The notes below the pieces were generated by a model, which had not been told where the DNA came from, did not search any database, and saw nothing but the letters and a program-made list of their open reading frames with translations. The translations under genes were made by a program, and so were the position numbers. 64,000 bases of DNA. It comes from Poriferisodalis sp965221195 (lineage in GTDB: Bacteria > Actinomycetota > Acidimicrobiia > Acidimicrobiales > Poriferisodalaceae). Shown here piece by piece: positions 15,479 to 23,665 of the stretch (its first letter is position 1; every line of letters begins with the position of its first letter). The DNA lies in the NCBI GenBank assembly GCA_965221195.1, contig OZ244864.1, positions 558,001-622,000 on the forward strand. The letters are read 5' to 3'.

Positions 15479-17146
15479 CTACGGGATGATCGACAGGGCG
15501 ACATCCGCGCTCCATCGCAGGAGTGTCTGAGGGACGACACCGACCACAAGCGTCACCGCCACGCAGAACGCTATGGCGACCACCCCCGTCGGCGGCAAGC
15601 CTCCCCAGCGTGGGCGGTTGACGCGCGCCACCGGCGCTACGTCGTTGGCAACCGCGTCGTTGGCAGATTCATCGTTGGCAGCTGCGCGCTTGGTGGCATA
15701 CATGGCCAGCACGACACGCAAATATGCGAACGCACTCACCACCGCCGTGATCATCGCTACGGCAGCCAAGATGTAACCGCGGGCACCGATAGCAGCACGG
15801 ATTACTTCGACTTTCGCCCAGAAGCCCGCCGTGAGCGGCACGCCTGCCTGAGCCAACAGCAGCAAGGCGAAAGCAAGCGCCAGCACCGGTCGACGGCGCG
15901 CCAGCCCGTCGTAGCGGCTCAGCGCATGGGAACTCAAGGCTTTGGAATTGGGGGCTTCGGAGTCGGAGTCGTCAGTGTCCGTATCTGCATCCGTATCTGC
16001 AGATTGATGTTCGGGACCGAGGGCCGACAGCACGGCGAAACTGCCCAGCGCCATGAACGAGTAAGCCACAAGGTAAAACACAGCCGACGACACGGCGCTG
16101 GCTTCCCCCGCAGCCAACAACGCCTCTGTGTTGGCCGTCGACGCAGCCGAGAGGCCCACCAGCACGAAACCGGCGTGGCTGATCGAACTGAACGACAGCA
16201 TGCGCTTAACGTCGGACTGGCAGATGGCCATCACTGCGCCGACGGCGAGTGTGGCAAACGCCATCCCGACCAGTACCGGCGACCAAGCATCGCCCTGGTC
16301 GCCGAAGGAGGCGTACAGCACACGAGCCAACGCCGCGAATCCTGCGGCTTTGGCAATCGACGCCAAGTAGCCAGTGACCGGCGTGGGAGCGCCCTCATAC
16401 ACATCAGGTGCCCAAAAATGAAACGGGACCGCGGCCACCTTGAAACCCAAGCCGACGAGAACCAACGCAATGCCAGCTAGCAGCAAATAGTCGGTTTCTC
16501 GCACCGTCCCAGAGAGGAACTCGCCAACTCCGCTGAGGTTCGTGCCGCCCGTAGCCCCATAGATGAGCGCAACGCCATAGAGGAAGAACGCTGAACTGAA
16601 CGCGCCCAGCACGAAGTACTTAACCGCCGACTCGCGAGCGCTGGCCCGGCGACCTGCCAGCGCTATCAGCACATAGAGGGCAATCGACAGCGACTCGAGG
16701 CCCAAGAACAACGCGATGAGGTCGTTCGCACCGACCATGACGACGGCCCCTGTTGCCGAGGTCAACAGCAGCGCCGCGAACTCCGGCGGTGCTATGCCGT
16801 AGCGGTCGAGAGTGCCATGCGCCACGAGTGCTGTTATGACCACACCTGCACCGATGAGCACCGTGAGCAGCAGGCCGAATCCGTCGCTGACGAAAGCACC
16901 TGCCAGCGTGGGACGAGGCGCGGTTCCCCGCACGCCCCACTGCACGGCAGCCACGACAGCTGCGGCTGTGCCCGCGACGACCGCAGTGAAGATGGATGCC
17001 CAGCTAGGGAGTGCCCGCGGTGCCAGTGAGGACACCAGCAGCAAACCGAGTGCAGCAACCACGAGGATGATCTGCGGGACCAGTGCCCACCAATCAACAC
17101 TCGGCGGCACAAACGTCTCACTGAGCAGTTCGTCAAGCGACGGCAT
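15479..17146 (-). CDS. nuoN: NADH-quinone oxidoreductase subunit N (14-subunit complex I)
   Basis: Antiporter-like pump subunit, 555 residues. FLGLESLSIALYVLIAL, PFHFWAPDVYEGAPTPVTGYL and FSSISHAGFVLVG mark it as NuoN. Two hydrophilic low-complexity stretches interrupt it: an Asp/Thr/Ser-rich loop (ADTDADTDTDD, about residue 380-395) and an Asn/Asp repeat (ANDESANDAVAND, about 490-505). Both are produced by in-frame tandem duplications in the DNA. Start overlaps the nuoM stop by one base (TGATG). Last gene of the 14-gene operon. Confidence 0.95.
   Translation of the reverse strand: MPSLDELLSETFVPPSVDWWALVPQIILVVAALGLLLVSSLAPRALPSWASIFTAVVAGTAAAVVAAVQWGVRGTAPRPTLAGAFVSDGFGLLLTVLIGAGVVITALVAHGTLDRYGIAPPEFAALLLTSATGAVVMVGANDLIALFLGLESLSIALYVLIALAGRRASARESAVKYFVLGAFSSAFFLYGVALIYGATGGTNLSGVGEFLSGTVRETDYLLLAGIALVLVGLGFKVAAVPFHFWAPDVYEGAPTPVTGYLASIAKAAGFAALARVLYASFGDQGDAWSPVLVGMAFATLAVGAVMAICQSDVKRMLSFSSISHAGFVLVGLSAASTANTEALLAAGEASAVSSAVFYLVAYSFMALGSFAVLSALGPEHQSADTDADTDTDDSDSEAPNSKALSSHALSRYDGLARRRPVLALAFALLLLAQAGVPLTAGFWAKVEVIRAAIGARGYILAAVAMITAVVSAFAYLRVVLAMYATKRAAANDESANDAVANDVAPVARVNRPRWGGLPPTGVVAIAFCVAVTLVVGVVPQTLLRWSADVALSIIP
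15642..15680. repeat. 15-bp period repeat inside nuoN
   Basis: tcgttggca recurs at 15642-15650, 15657-15665 and 15672-15680, exactly 15 bp apart, encoding a five-residue AND-type repeat in a loop of NuoN. Confidence 0.85.
15978..16001. repeat. 12-bp tandem duplication inside nuoN
   Basis: tccgtatctgca at 15978-15989 and 15990-16001, perfect and in frame. It encodes the Asp/Ala/Thr-rich stretch of NuoN. Confidence 0.85.
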
Positions 17147-18807
17147 CAGTGTTCGTCCTCGCCGTGACTCTCCGCGCTGTCCCCAGCACTGTGACCCTCC
17201 GCGCTGTCCCCAGCGCCGTGACCAGCGCCGATGATCACTGGGTCGCCCGGGTCCGGCAGCTCGAAATCGCTATGGCGGGCGAGGTGAGAGAGCAGTCGAT
17301 CCGCAGCGGGCTCGGTGGCTTCAAGCAACGGCTTGGGATACACCCCGAGCACTACAGCGGCGATGACGAACGGTGCGAGCGTCACCAACTCACCCAAGCG
17401 CAGGTCGGGCGTCTGGCGGTCAGCCGCCGCTGGTGGACCGTGGAACACGCGCTGGTAGGCCCACAGCAAGTACAACGCCGCAAGTATCACCCCCGTCGCT
17501 GCTATGACCGTCCACCAACGCCTAGTTTCAAACGAGCCGATCAAGATCAAAAATTCGCCGACGAAACCGTTGAGACCTGGCACACCAATCGACGACAACA
17601 TGATCAGCGTGAAGACACCCGCATAGACCGGGGCAGCCGACGCGATGCCAGTGAGTTCGTCGATCTGCCGTGTTTGCCGCCGTTCGTACAGCATCCCCAC
17701 CAAGAGAAACAACGCTCCAGTGCTGATGCCGTGGTTGACCATCTGGATCACGCCACCGCCGATGGCCTCAGCAGTGAAAGCGAAAATGCCCAGCACGATG
17801 AAGCCCATATGCGCTATGGAGGAGTAGGCCACCAATCGCTTGAGGTCACGTTGAACAGCAGCAGTGACCGCGCCCCAGATCACTCCCACCACGCCGACGG
17901 TGACCAGCACAGGCGCAGCCCAGTCGGATGCCTCGGGGAACAAGTACAAGCCGAACCGCAGCAAGCCGTAAGTGCCGAGCTTCAGCAGCACCGCCGCCAA
18001 CACCACCGAGCCGGCTGTGGGTGCCTCAGTGTGTGCATCGGGCAGCCAAGTATGCAACGGCACCACAGGCACTTTCACTAAGAAAGCGATAGCGAAAGCC
18101 ACGAAACAAAGGCGTGCTGTGTTGGTGGCTAGCTGCTGGCTCTCCGCCAATGTCACCAGGTCGAAGGTGATGCCGCTTGGCGGCGAGCCGAGCACGGCGA
18201 TAGCCACGGTAGCCACGAGCAGCAGCGCAGAGCCCGCCATTGTGTAGATGAAGAATTTGGTGGCGGCGTAGCGGCGGCCGTCGTAACCCCAACCCGCGAT
18301 CAGCAAGTACATGGGCACAAGCACTGCTTCAAACATCACGAAAAACAAGAACAGATCAAGTGCCACGAAAGCACCAACCGAACCGGCTTGCAGCAGCAGC
18401 ATCCAGGCCGTGTAGGGCTTGGGATCGTGATGCGGATCGACGCCGGCCAGCACGAGCGGCACGATCACGCTGGTCAGCACCACCAGCCACAGCGAGATGC
18501 CGTCAACACCGACCTTCCAAGAGATGCCAAGCGCTGGGATCCACGACTGCTGGCTGACGAACTGAAAACCCTCCCCAACCGAGGAGGCCTGCTGTGCCGC
18601 TGCAGAGTCGAACTGCCAAGCCAGTGCTAGGGCCAAAGCGCCCGCAATGCCAGCGAACAGCGCTCCTATGGGTCGGGCGAGATCCGGTCGGCTTCTTGGC
18701 AACAAAGCGACCACCGCAGCGCCCGCAGCGGGCACAAAGATCAGTGCGTTGAGCAACGGAAAATCGATGCCCGAGCTTGACGCGGCCAACAGAGCGCTCC
18801 CGCTCAC
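17146..18807 (-). CDS. nuoM: NADH-quinone oxidoreductase subunit M (14-subunit complex I)
   Basis: Antiporter-like pump subunit, about 553 residues. FVMFEAVLVPMYLLIAGWGYDGR, VPLHTWLPDAHTEAPTAGSV, LLKLGTYGLLRFG and YSSIAHMGFIVLG are diagnostic. I prefer GTG 18807, which forms a GTGA overlap with the nuoL stop; an ATG at 18831 is the alternative and adds eight residues. The C-terminal tail is hydrophilic and repetitive (GDSAEGHSAGDSAESHGEDEH-like), from a 27-bp tandem duplication. Confidence 0.95.
   Translation of the reverse strand: MSGSALLAASSSGIDFPLLNALIFVPAAGAAVVALLPRSRPDLARPIGALFAGIAGALALALAWQFDSAAAQQASSVGEGFQFVSQQSWIPALGISWKVGVDGISLWLVVLTSVIVPLVLAGVDPHHDPKPYTAWMLLLQAGSVGAFVALDLFLFFVMFEAVLVPMYLLIAGWGYDGRRYAATKFFIYTMAGSALLLVATVAIAVLGSPPSGITFDLVTLAESQQLATNTARLCFVAFAIAFLVKVPVVPLHTWLPDAHTEAPTAGSVVLAAVLLKLGTYGLLRFGLYLFPEASDWAAPVLVTVGVVGVIWGAVTAAVQRDLKRLVAYSSIAHMGFIVLGIFAFTAEAIGGGVIQMVNHGISTGALFLLVGMLYERRQTRQIDELTGIASAAPVYAGVFTLIMLSSIGVPGLNGFVGEFLILIGSFETRRWWTVIAATGVILAALYLLWAYQRVFHGPPAAADRQTPDLRLGELVTLAPFVIAAVVLGVYPKPLLEATEPAADRLLSHLARHSDFELPDPGDPVIIGAGHGAGDSAEGHSAGDSAESHGEDEH
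17164..17217. repeat. 27-bp tandem duplication in the nuoM 3' end
   Basis: Two adjacent 27-bp units (17164-17190 and 17191-17217) differing at three positions. In frame, they add nine residues of Ser/Gly/His/Asp tail to NuoM. Confidence 0.9.
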
Positions 18808-20702
18808 GAGATGCCTCGCAACACCAGCCACACAACCACAACGACGGCGCCCAGAGCGACGCCAGACGCATAGTGACGCAAGTAGCCAGACTGCAGCGGA
18901 CGTACCGCTTCGCCCAGCTTCCGCACAAGCCGTGCGACACCGTTGACAGCACCATCCACCACGCGCTGGTCGGCCATAGCAGCAGCCTCAAACGCTTGCG
19001 TGCCTGCGGTGCCGACCACTTTTGAGATCGTCGCGTCCACGTAGAACGCGTGCTCAAGCAACGGCGGCTCAAGCCGGTCAGTCGGGATGCGGGCTTTCAA
19101 CCAAGCCCAAACTGCAAACGCAATACCGCCGAGCGCCGCTGTGGCAGCGATCAGCGCCGAGACCACCTTCCAAGCCGTAGAAGATCCGAAGTGATGCGGG
19201 TGAGCCAGCACCGGCTCCAAGAAGTGCTCCAGCACCAGCCAATCCTTCACCAACGGCAGATTGATGACACCACCGACAGCCGCCGCGCCTCCTAGCAGCA
19301 CAAGCGGCAGCGTCATGGTGGGGGGAGATTCGTGCGGATGGACTTCGTCGTTCCAGCGCTGCGAGCCAAAGAACACCAAGAAGATCTGACGGCTCATGTA
19401 GTACGCCGTCAACAATGCAGTGACCAAGCCCACGGCCCACAACAACCAATGCTGCTCCCAGGCCGCCAGCAGAATCTCGTCTTTCGACCAAAAACCCGAA
19501 AACGGCGGCACACCGGCAATCGCCAGCCAGCCCACAACGAACGTGGCCGCAGTGATGGGCATGAAGGCGCGCAACCCTCCCATGCGGCGCATGTCCTGCT
19601 CGCCGCCGATGCCATGTATGACCGACCCGGAACCCAAGAAAAGCAAGCCCTTGAAGAACGCATGCGTGACCACATGAAAGATCGCCGCCACATAAGCGCC
19701 CGAACCGATCGCCAAGAACATGTAGCCGAGCTGGCTAATAGTGGAATACGCCAACACCTTCTTGATGTCTTGCTGAGCAACGGCCGCAAGCGCAGCAAAG
19801 AGCGCCGTGGCAGCGCCCACGGTCGCAATTACGACCAAGGCCGTATCGGTCAGCACTGGATTGAGCCTCACCAGCAGATACACACCGGCAGTCACCATCG
19901 TGGCGGCATGCACCATGGCCGAGACCGGGGTAGGACCTTCCATGGCATCAGGCAGCCAGACATACAGCGGAATCTGCGCCGACTTGCCGGCGGCAGCCAA
20001 TAGCAACAGCAACGACACGGCTGTGGCGGTTCCCGTGGCGAGACCCGAAGCACCCACAGCGAGGCTCTCAGAACCGGCGTAAGAAACCGTGCCGAGCGTG
20101 GTCCACAGCAAGAACGTGGCCACCAAGAAGCCGAAATCGCCGATTCGATTGGTAACAAACGCCTTCTTAGCGGCGGTCGCTGCGGCGGGTCGCTCGTGCC
20201 AGAACGAGATCAACAGGTACGAGCATGTGCCGACCCCTTCCCATCCCAAGAAGGTCACGACGAGGTTCTCGCCCAGCACCAACATGAGCATCGAAAACAG
20301 GAATAAGTTGAGGTACAAGAAGAACTTTGAGTACTTCGGGTCGCCGCTCATGTAGCCGATCGAGTAGAGGTGGATCAGCGTCCCGACACCGGTCACAAAG
20401 AGCGCCATGGTCATCGACAGAGGATCCACCAGCAGTGCCGCGTCAACGTTGAGGCCGCCGATCGGCATCCACTCAAACAGCACCGAGACATGCCACCGAC
20501 CGGCGTGGCCCCCAGCACCACCGGCTGTGGCGTCAAGTCCTAGCAGCCCGACGAAAGTGACGATTGTCAGCAGGAACGACCCTGCACTAGCGGCAGTGGC
20601 GAGCCAGCCAGCCCGAGGGTCGCCCAGACGCGGCCCGCCAGCGAGCAGCACCGCGAACCCAACGAGAGGGAGCGCGGGAATGAGCCACACCAACTCGACC
20701 AT
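18804..20702 (-). CDS. nuoL: NADH-quinone oxidoreductase subunit L (14-subunit complex I)
   Basis: Pump subunit, 632 residues. LGWEGVGTCSYLLISFWHER, KSAQIPLYVWLPDAMEGPTPVSAMVHAATMV, AYSTISQLGYMFLA and THAFFKGLLFLGSG are present. It lacks the long Asp/Ser loop found in the other NuoL at 7603-9807. It starts 17 bp after nuoK and its stop overlaps the preferred nuoM start (GTGA). Confidence 0.96.
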   Translation of the reverse strand: MVELVWLIPALPLVGFAVLLAGGPRLGDPRAGWLATAASAGSFLLTIVTFVGLLGLDATAGGAGGHAGRWHVSVLFEWMPIGGLNVDAALLVDPLSMTMALFVTGVGTLIHLYSIGYMSGDPKYSKFFLYLNLFLFSMLMLVLGENLVVTFLGWEGVGTCSYLLISFWHERPAAATAAKKAFVTNRIGDFGFLVATFLLWTTLGTVSYAGSESLAVGASGLATGTATAVSLLLLLAAAGKSAQIPLYVWLPDAMEGPTPVSAMVHAATMVTAGVYLLVRLNPVLTDTALVVIATVGAATALFAALAAVAQQDIKKVLAYSTISQLGYMFLAIGSGAYVAAIFHVVTHAFFKGLLFLGSGSVIHGIGGEQDMRRMGGLRAFMPITAATFVVGWLAIAGVPPFSGFWSKDEILLAAWEQHWLLWAVGLVTALLTAYYMSRQIFLVFFGSQRWNDEVHPHESPPTMTLPLVLLGGAAAVGGVINLPLVKDWLVLEHFLEPVLAHPHHFGSSTAWKVVSALIAATAALGGIAFAVWAWLKARIPTDRLEPPLLEHAFYVDATISKVVGTAGTQAFEAAAMADQRVVDGAVNGVARLVRKLGEAVRPLQSGYLRHYASGVALGAVVVVVWLVLRGIS

Positions 20703-20719
20703 CGTTGCAGTCCCCGCTT

Positions 20720-21034
20720 CTAACCCTTGAGCGCCGATAGATCGTCAGCCGTGGCTCGCGGGGAGGCGCGCAGCACGGCGACCACCAGTCCGAGACCCAC
20801 CACAACCTCAGCGGCAGCGACTACCAGCACGAAAAGCACCACTGTCTGCCCATGCACATCGCCGAAACGGTTGGCAAACGCGATGAAACTGAGGTTGACA
20901 CCGTTCAGCATCAGTTCGACGCACATCAGCATGATGAGCGGGTTGCGTCGCACCAACAACCCGGCACCGCCAATGATGAACAACAGCGCGCCAAGAACCA
21001 AGTACCAGCTCGTCACCACCTCAAGATTGCTCAT
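20720..21034 (-). CDS. nuoK: NADH-quinone oxidoreductase subunit K (14-subunit complex I)
   Basis: Three-helix subunit, 104 residues. The conserved glutamates are in CVELMLNGVNLSF and VAAAEVVVGLGLVVAV. ATG 21034 overlaps the nuoJ stop (ATGA), directly next to the 30-bp repeat array that encodes the NuoJ tail. Confidence 0.95.
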   Translation of the reverse strand: MSNLEVVTSWYLVLGALLFIIGGAGLLVRRNPLIMLMCVELMLNGVNLSFIAFANRFGDVHGQTVVLFVLVVAAAEVVVGLGLVVAVLRASPRATADDLSALKG

Positions 21035-21717
21035 CGGTCGGCACTGTGCTCATCTACGCGCCGCCCAGCGGCACTGTGCTCATCTACGCGCCGCCCAGCG
21101 GCACTGTGCTCATCTACGCGCCGCCCAGCGGCACTGTGCTCATCTACGCGCCGCCCAGCGGCGCCGGGGCTGCGTCGCGCCAAGATCACCGTGCCAATGA
21201 CAGCCACAATGAGCAGCAGCGAGGTCACCTCAAACGCGTACACATACTCGTCAAACAACGACCTAGCAAGAGCGCTCACATCCGCGACATAGTCGGTGGG
21301 GTCGCCGGTGTCGGCGGCGCTCGGGATCGCAGCCGACTCCAGCGCCAGCGATTTAGCACCCTTGAACAACCGGTCAACAGCCGCCACCAGCCAGACCAGC
21401 ACGGCTGTGCTGCCGAGACCGAACGCAGCAGCAGTCCAACGCTGTGCCGGCAATGCATCCAATGACAGCTCAGCGGCTCGGTCAACGCCGAGCAGCATGA
21501 TGACGAACAAAAACAGCACAACAATCGCGCCCGCATAGACGATGACCTGCACAGCTGCGATGAAATGCGCCTGCTGGGCCACGAACAACACCGCTATACC
21601 GAACAACGTCATCACCAGCATCAGCGCGGCATGCACAGGATTGCGCGACAGCACCACGCCGAATGCGCCAACGAGACATGCTGTAGCGGCAACTGCAAAC
21701 ACAGCCACCTCAACCAT
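21031..21717 (-). CDS. nuoJ: NADH-quinone oxidoreductase subunit J with a four-fold repeated C-terminal tail
   Basis: Five-helix subunit, 228 residues. LSRNPVHAALMLVMTLFGIAVLF, FIAAVQVIVYAGAIVVLFLFVIMLLG and FEVTSLLLIVAVIGTVILARR are typical NuoJ. After the last helix the protein carries four copies of the ten-residue unit AAGRRVDEHS, encoded by a perfect 30-bp tandem array; the family normally ends near ARR. The tail is highly charged and would lie outside the membrane. Start overlaps the nuoI stop (TGATG). Confidence 0.95.
   Translation of the reverse strand: MVEVAVFAVAATACLVGAFGVVLSRNPVHAALMLVMTLFGIAVLFVAQQAHFIAAVQVIVYAGAIVVLFLFVIMLLGVDRAAELSLDALPAQRWTAAAFGLGSTAVLVWLVAAVDRLFKGAKSLALESAAIPSAADTGDPTDYVADVSALARSLFDEYVYAFEVTSLLLIVAVIGTVILARRSPGAAGRRVDEHSAAGRRVDEHSAAGRRVDEHSAAGRRVDEHSADR
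21041..21160. repeat. Perfect 30-bp x 4 tandem array in the nuoJ 3' end
   Basis: Four identical 30-bp units at 21041-21070, 21071-21100, 21101-21130 and 21131-21160 (unit begins gcactgtgctcatctacgcg). The unit is a multiple of three and stays in frame with nuoJ. No spacers separate the copies, so it is not a CRISPR array. Zero divergence between copies suggests recent expansion or gene conversion. Confidence 0.98.
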
Positions 21718-22421
21718 CAGCGTCCGCTCCCATGGCTGGGCTCGGTGCCTGCGTCGTCATGGCTGGGTTCGGGCGCCTCAGATATGGCTTGGGACGCAGC
21801 GTCGAAAGCGTCAACTGCATCGGGTTCATCAAGTTCGGCGTGTTGGCCCTGCTCGGGTGCCCGCACGCCGTAACCCAGCTCTGCGCTCCAACCGACGAGG
21901 CCCTCATACGACGGATCGCCTGACGGTGAGGTTGCGCGCATCCAGCCCGAAGTGTGCTTGTCATCGTCTTGATGCCACAGCTCCCACGGCTGAGGTTGAG
22001 GAAGGCCGTCGTCGTCGGTGAGTAGTTCTTCTTTGGTGTAGATGGCATCGCGTCGAGTGGGGAAGCTGAACTCAAAGACCTTTGTCTCGGTGATGGCCTC
22101 GGTGGGGCAGGCCTCCACGCACAGATCACAATGGATGCAACGCAAATAGTTGATCTCATAGACGTAGCCATAACGCTCCCCCGGCGCCACCGGATTGTCA
22201 GGAGGGTTGTCGGCACCTCGCACATAGATGCAGCGAGCAGGGCACACCCCAGCGCACAGCTCACAGCCAATGCATTTCTCCATACCGTCGGGGTAACGGT
22301 TGAGCACATGGCGGCCGTGAAAGCGCGGCGGCTTCGGCCGCTTGTCGTGCGGATACTCAGTGGTCACGCGCTCATCAAAGAGCTTGCCGAACGTCACCAC
22401 GAACCCGTCGAGAAGGCCCAT
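21717..22421 (-). CDS. nuoI: NADH-quinone oxidoreductase subunit I, 2[4Fe-4S] (14-subunit complex I)
   Basis: Peripheral-arm ferredoxin subunit. From ATG 22421 (TGATG overlap with nuoH) the two cluster motifs are Cys50/53/56/60 (CIGCELCAGVCP) and Cys95/98/101/105 (CIHCDLCVEACP). The frame stays open far upstream inside nuoH, but the internal start gives the normal N-terminus. The C-terminal 80 residues are a long acidic extension (WELWHQDDDKH, then Glu/Asp/Ala-rich), as seen in many actinobacterial NuoI proteins. 234 residues. Confidence 0.96.
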   Translation of the reverse strand: MGLLDGFVVTFGKLFDERVTTEYPHDKRPKPPRFHGRHVLNRYPDGMEKCIGCELCAGVCPARCIYVRGADNPPDNPVAPGERYGYVYEINYLRCIHCDLCVEACPTEAITETKVFEFSFPTRRDAIYTKEELLTDDDGLPQPQPWELWHQDDDKHTSGWMRATSPSGDPSYEGLVGWSAELGYGVRAPEQGQHAELDEPDAVDAFDAASQAISEAPEPSHDDAGTEPSHGSGR

Positions 22422-23641
22422 CAGTTTCTCCCTGCGGTGGTGATCGGCATGTCCTCGGCGGCATCCGCTGAGTTGCGCTTGGCGGCTCGCAACGCCGCCG
22501 ACAGCAGCAGCCACCCAAGCGCAAAACCCACTGCAGACGCAACGAACGTCCATATCCGGTTCCAGCCCCGCACACCAGACACCTGTACAAGACCCAAAAA
22601 CATCAACCAGAACAGCATCACCGGGATAAGCACCTTCCACCCCAGCGACATGAGTTGGTCGTAACGCAGCCGCGGCAACGTCGCCCGGAACCACACAAAC
22701 ACGAACAAAAACACAAGAACTTTGGCCAAGAACCAAACGGTCGGCCACAGCCACGTCCAGCCAAAGAACACCGGCCCCGCCGGGCCGCCGAAGAACAGTG
22801 TGACCATAATCGCCGACATCGTGATGACGTTCATGAACTCGGCCAAGAAGAACAACGCGAAGCGGATAGAGGAGTATTCCGTGTGAAAGCCGCCGACCAG
22901 TTCCTGCTCGGCCTCCACCAGATCGAACGGTGGCCGGTTCAGCTCGGCGGTAGCGGAGATCAAAAAGACCACGAACGGCACAACACCGGTGGTTAGCAGC
23001 AGCCAAGTATTCACGCCTCCGGCCTGAGATGCCACGATGCTCTGAGTGGAGAGCGAACCAGTCACGATCACCACCGCCACTATCGACATGCCCAAAGCTG
23101 CCTCATAAGAGATGGCCTGCGCCGAAGCTCGCACCGAGCCGATGAGCGGGTATTTAGACCCAGACGACCACCCCGCCAGCATCACGCCGTACACAGCAAC
23201 GGACGACATCGCCAGCAGCAGCAAAACACCGACTGGGGGGTCGGCTACTTGGAGAATCGTCTCTTTGCCGAACAGCGTGACCGTGCCTTGGCGGCCCGGC
23301 TCGTCGGCGAACACACCACCGACGGGCACAATGGCAAAGGCGACGAACGCAGTCACCGCCGAGATATACGGCGCTAACCGGAACACCAAAGGGTCTGCGT
23401 TCGCAGGGCGCAAATCTTCTTTGAAGAAAAACTTGACGCCATCGGCAAACGCCTGCAACAGCCCCCACGGACCGGCCACATTGGGGCCAATGCGATGCTG
23501 CATGTCCGAAATCAGCTTGCGTTCAAACCAGATCATGAACATCGTGGCAACAAGCAGCGCGGCAAAAGCCACGAGCACTTTGACACCCATGACAGCGATG
23601 TCGCCCCCGTCGACGCCATCGGCGAACAACGGATCACCCAT
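22421..23641 (-). CDS. nuoH: NADH-quinone oxidoreductase subunit H (14-subunit complex I)
   Basis: Quinone-chamber membrane subunit, 406 residues, eight or nine helices. HRIGPNVAGPWGLLQAFADGVKFF, KEDLRPANAD, TAELNRPPFDLVEAEQELVGGFHTEYSSIRFALFFLAEF and RATLPRLRYDQLM are diagnostic. ATG at 23641 is preferred; a GTG immediately upstream (23644) is also in frame. A duplicated cccatcacaacac lies over the start region. Confidence 0.96.
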   Translation of the reverse strand: MGDPLFADGVDGGDIAVMGVKVLVAFAALLVATMFMIWFERKLISDMQHRIGPNVAGPWGLLQAFADGVKFFFKEDLRPANADPLVFRLAPYISAVTAFVAFAIVPVGGVFADEPGRQGTVTLFGKETILQVADPPVGVLLLLAMSSVAVYGVMLAGWSSGSKYPLIGSVRASAQAISYEAALGMSIVAVVIVTGSLSTQSIVASQAGGVNTWLLLTTGVVPFVVFLISATAELNRPPFDLVEAEQELVGGFHTEYSSIRFALFFLAEFMNVITMSAIMVTLFFGGPAGPVFFGWTWLWPTVWFLAKVLVFLFVFVWFRATLPRLRYDQLMSLGWKVLIPVMLFWLMFLGLVQVSGVRGWNRIWTFVASAVGFALGWLLLSAALRAAKRNSADAAEDMPITTAGRN

Positions 23642-23665
23642 CACAACACCGGCCCATCACAACAC
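23637..23665. repeat. 13-bp direct repeat across the nuoG stop/nuoH start
   Basis: cccatcacaacac at 23637-23649 and 23653-23665, period 16. The first copy includes the nuoH start and the second includes the nuoG stop codon. Confidence 0.85.

Noticed and set aside
21041..21160. CRISPR-like array
   Set aside because: The four 30-bp units are directly adjacent without spacers and lie in frame in nuoJ; no cas genes are near.
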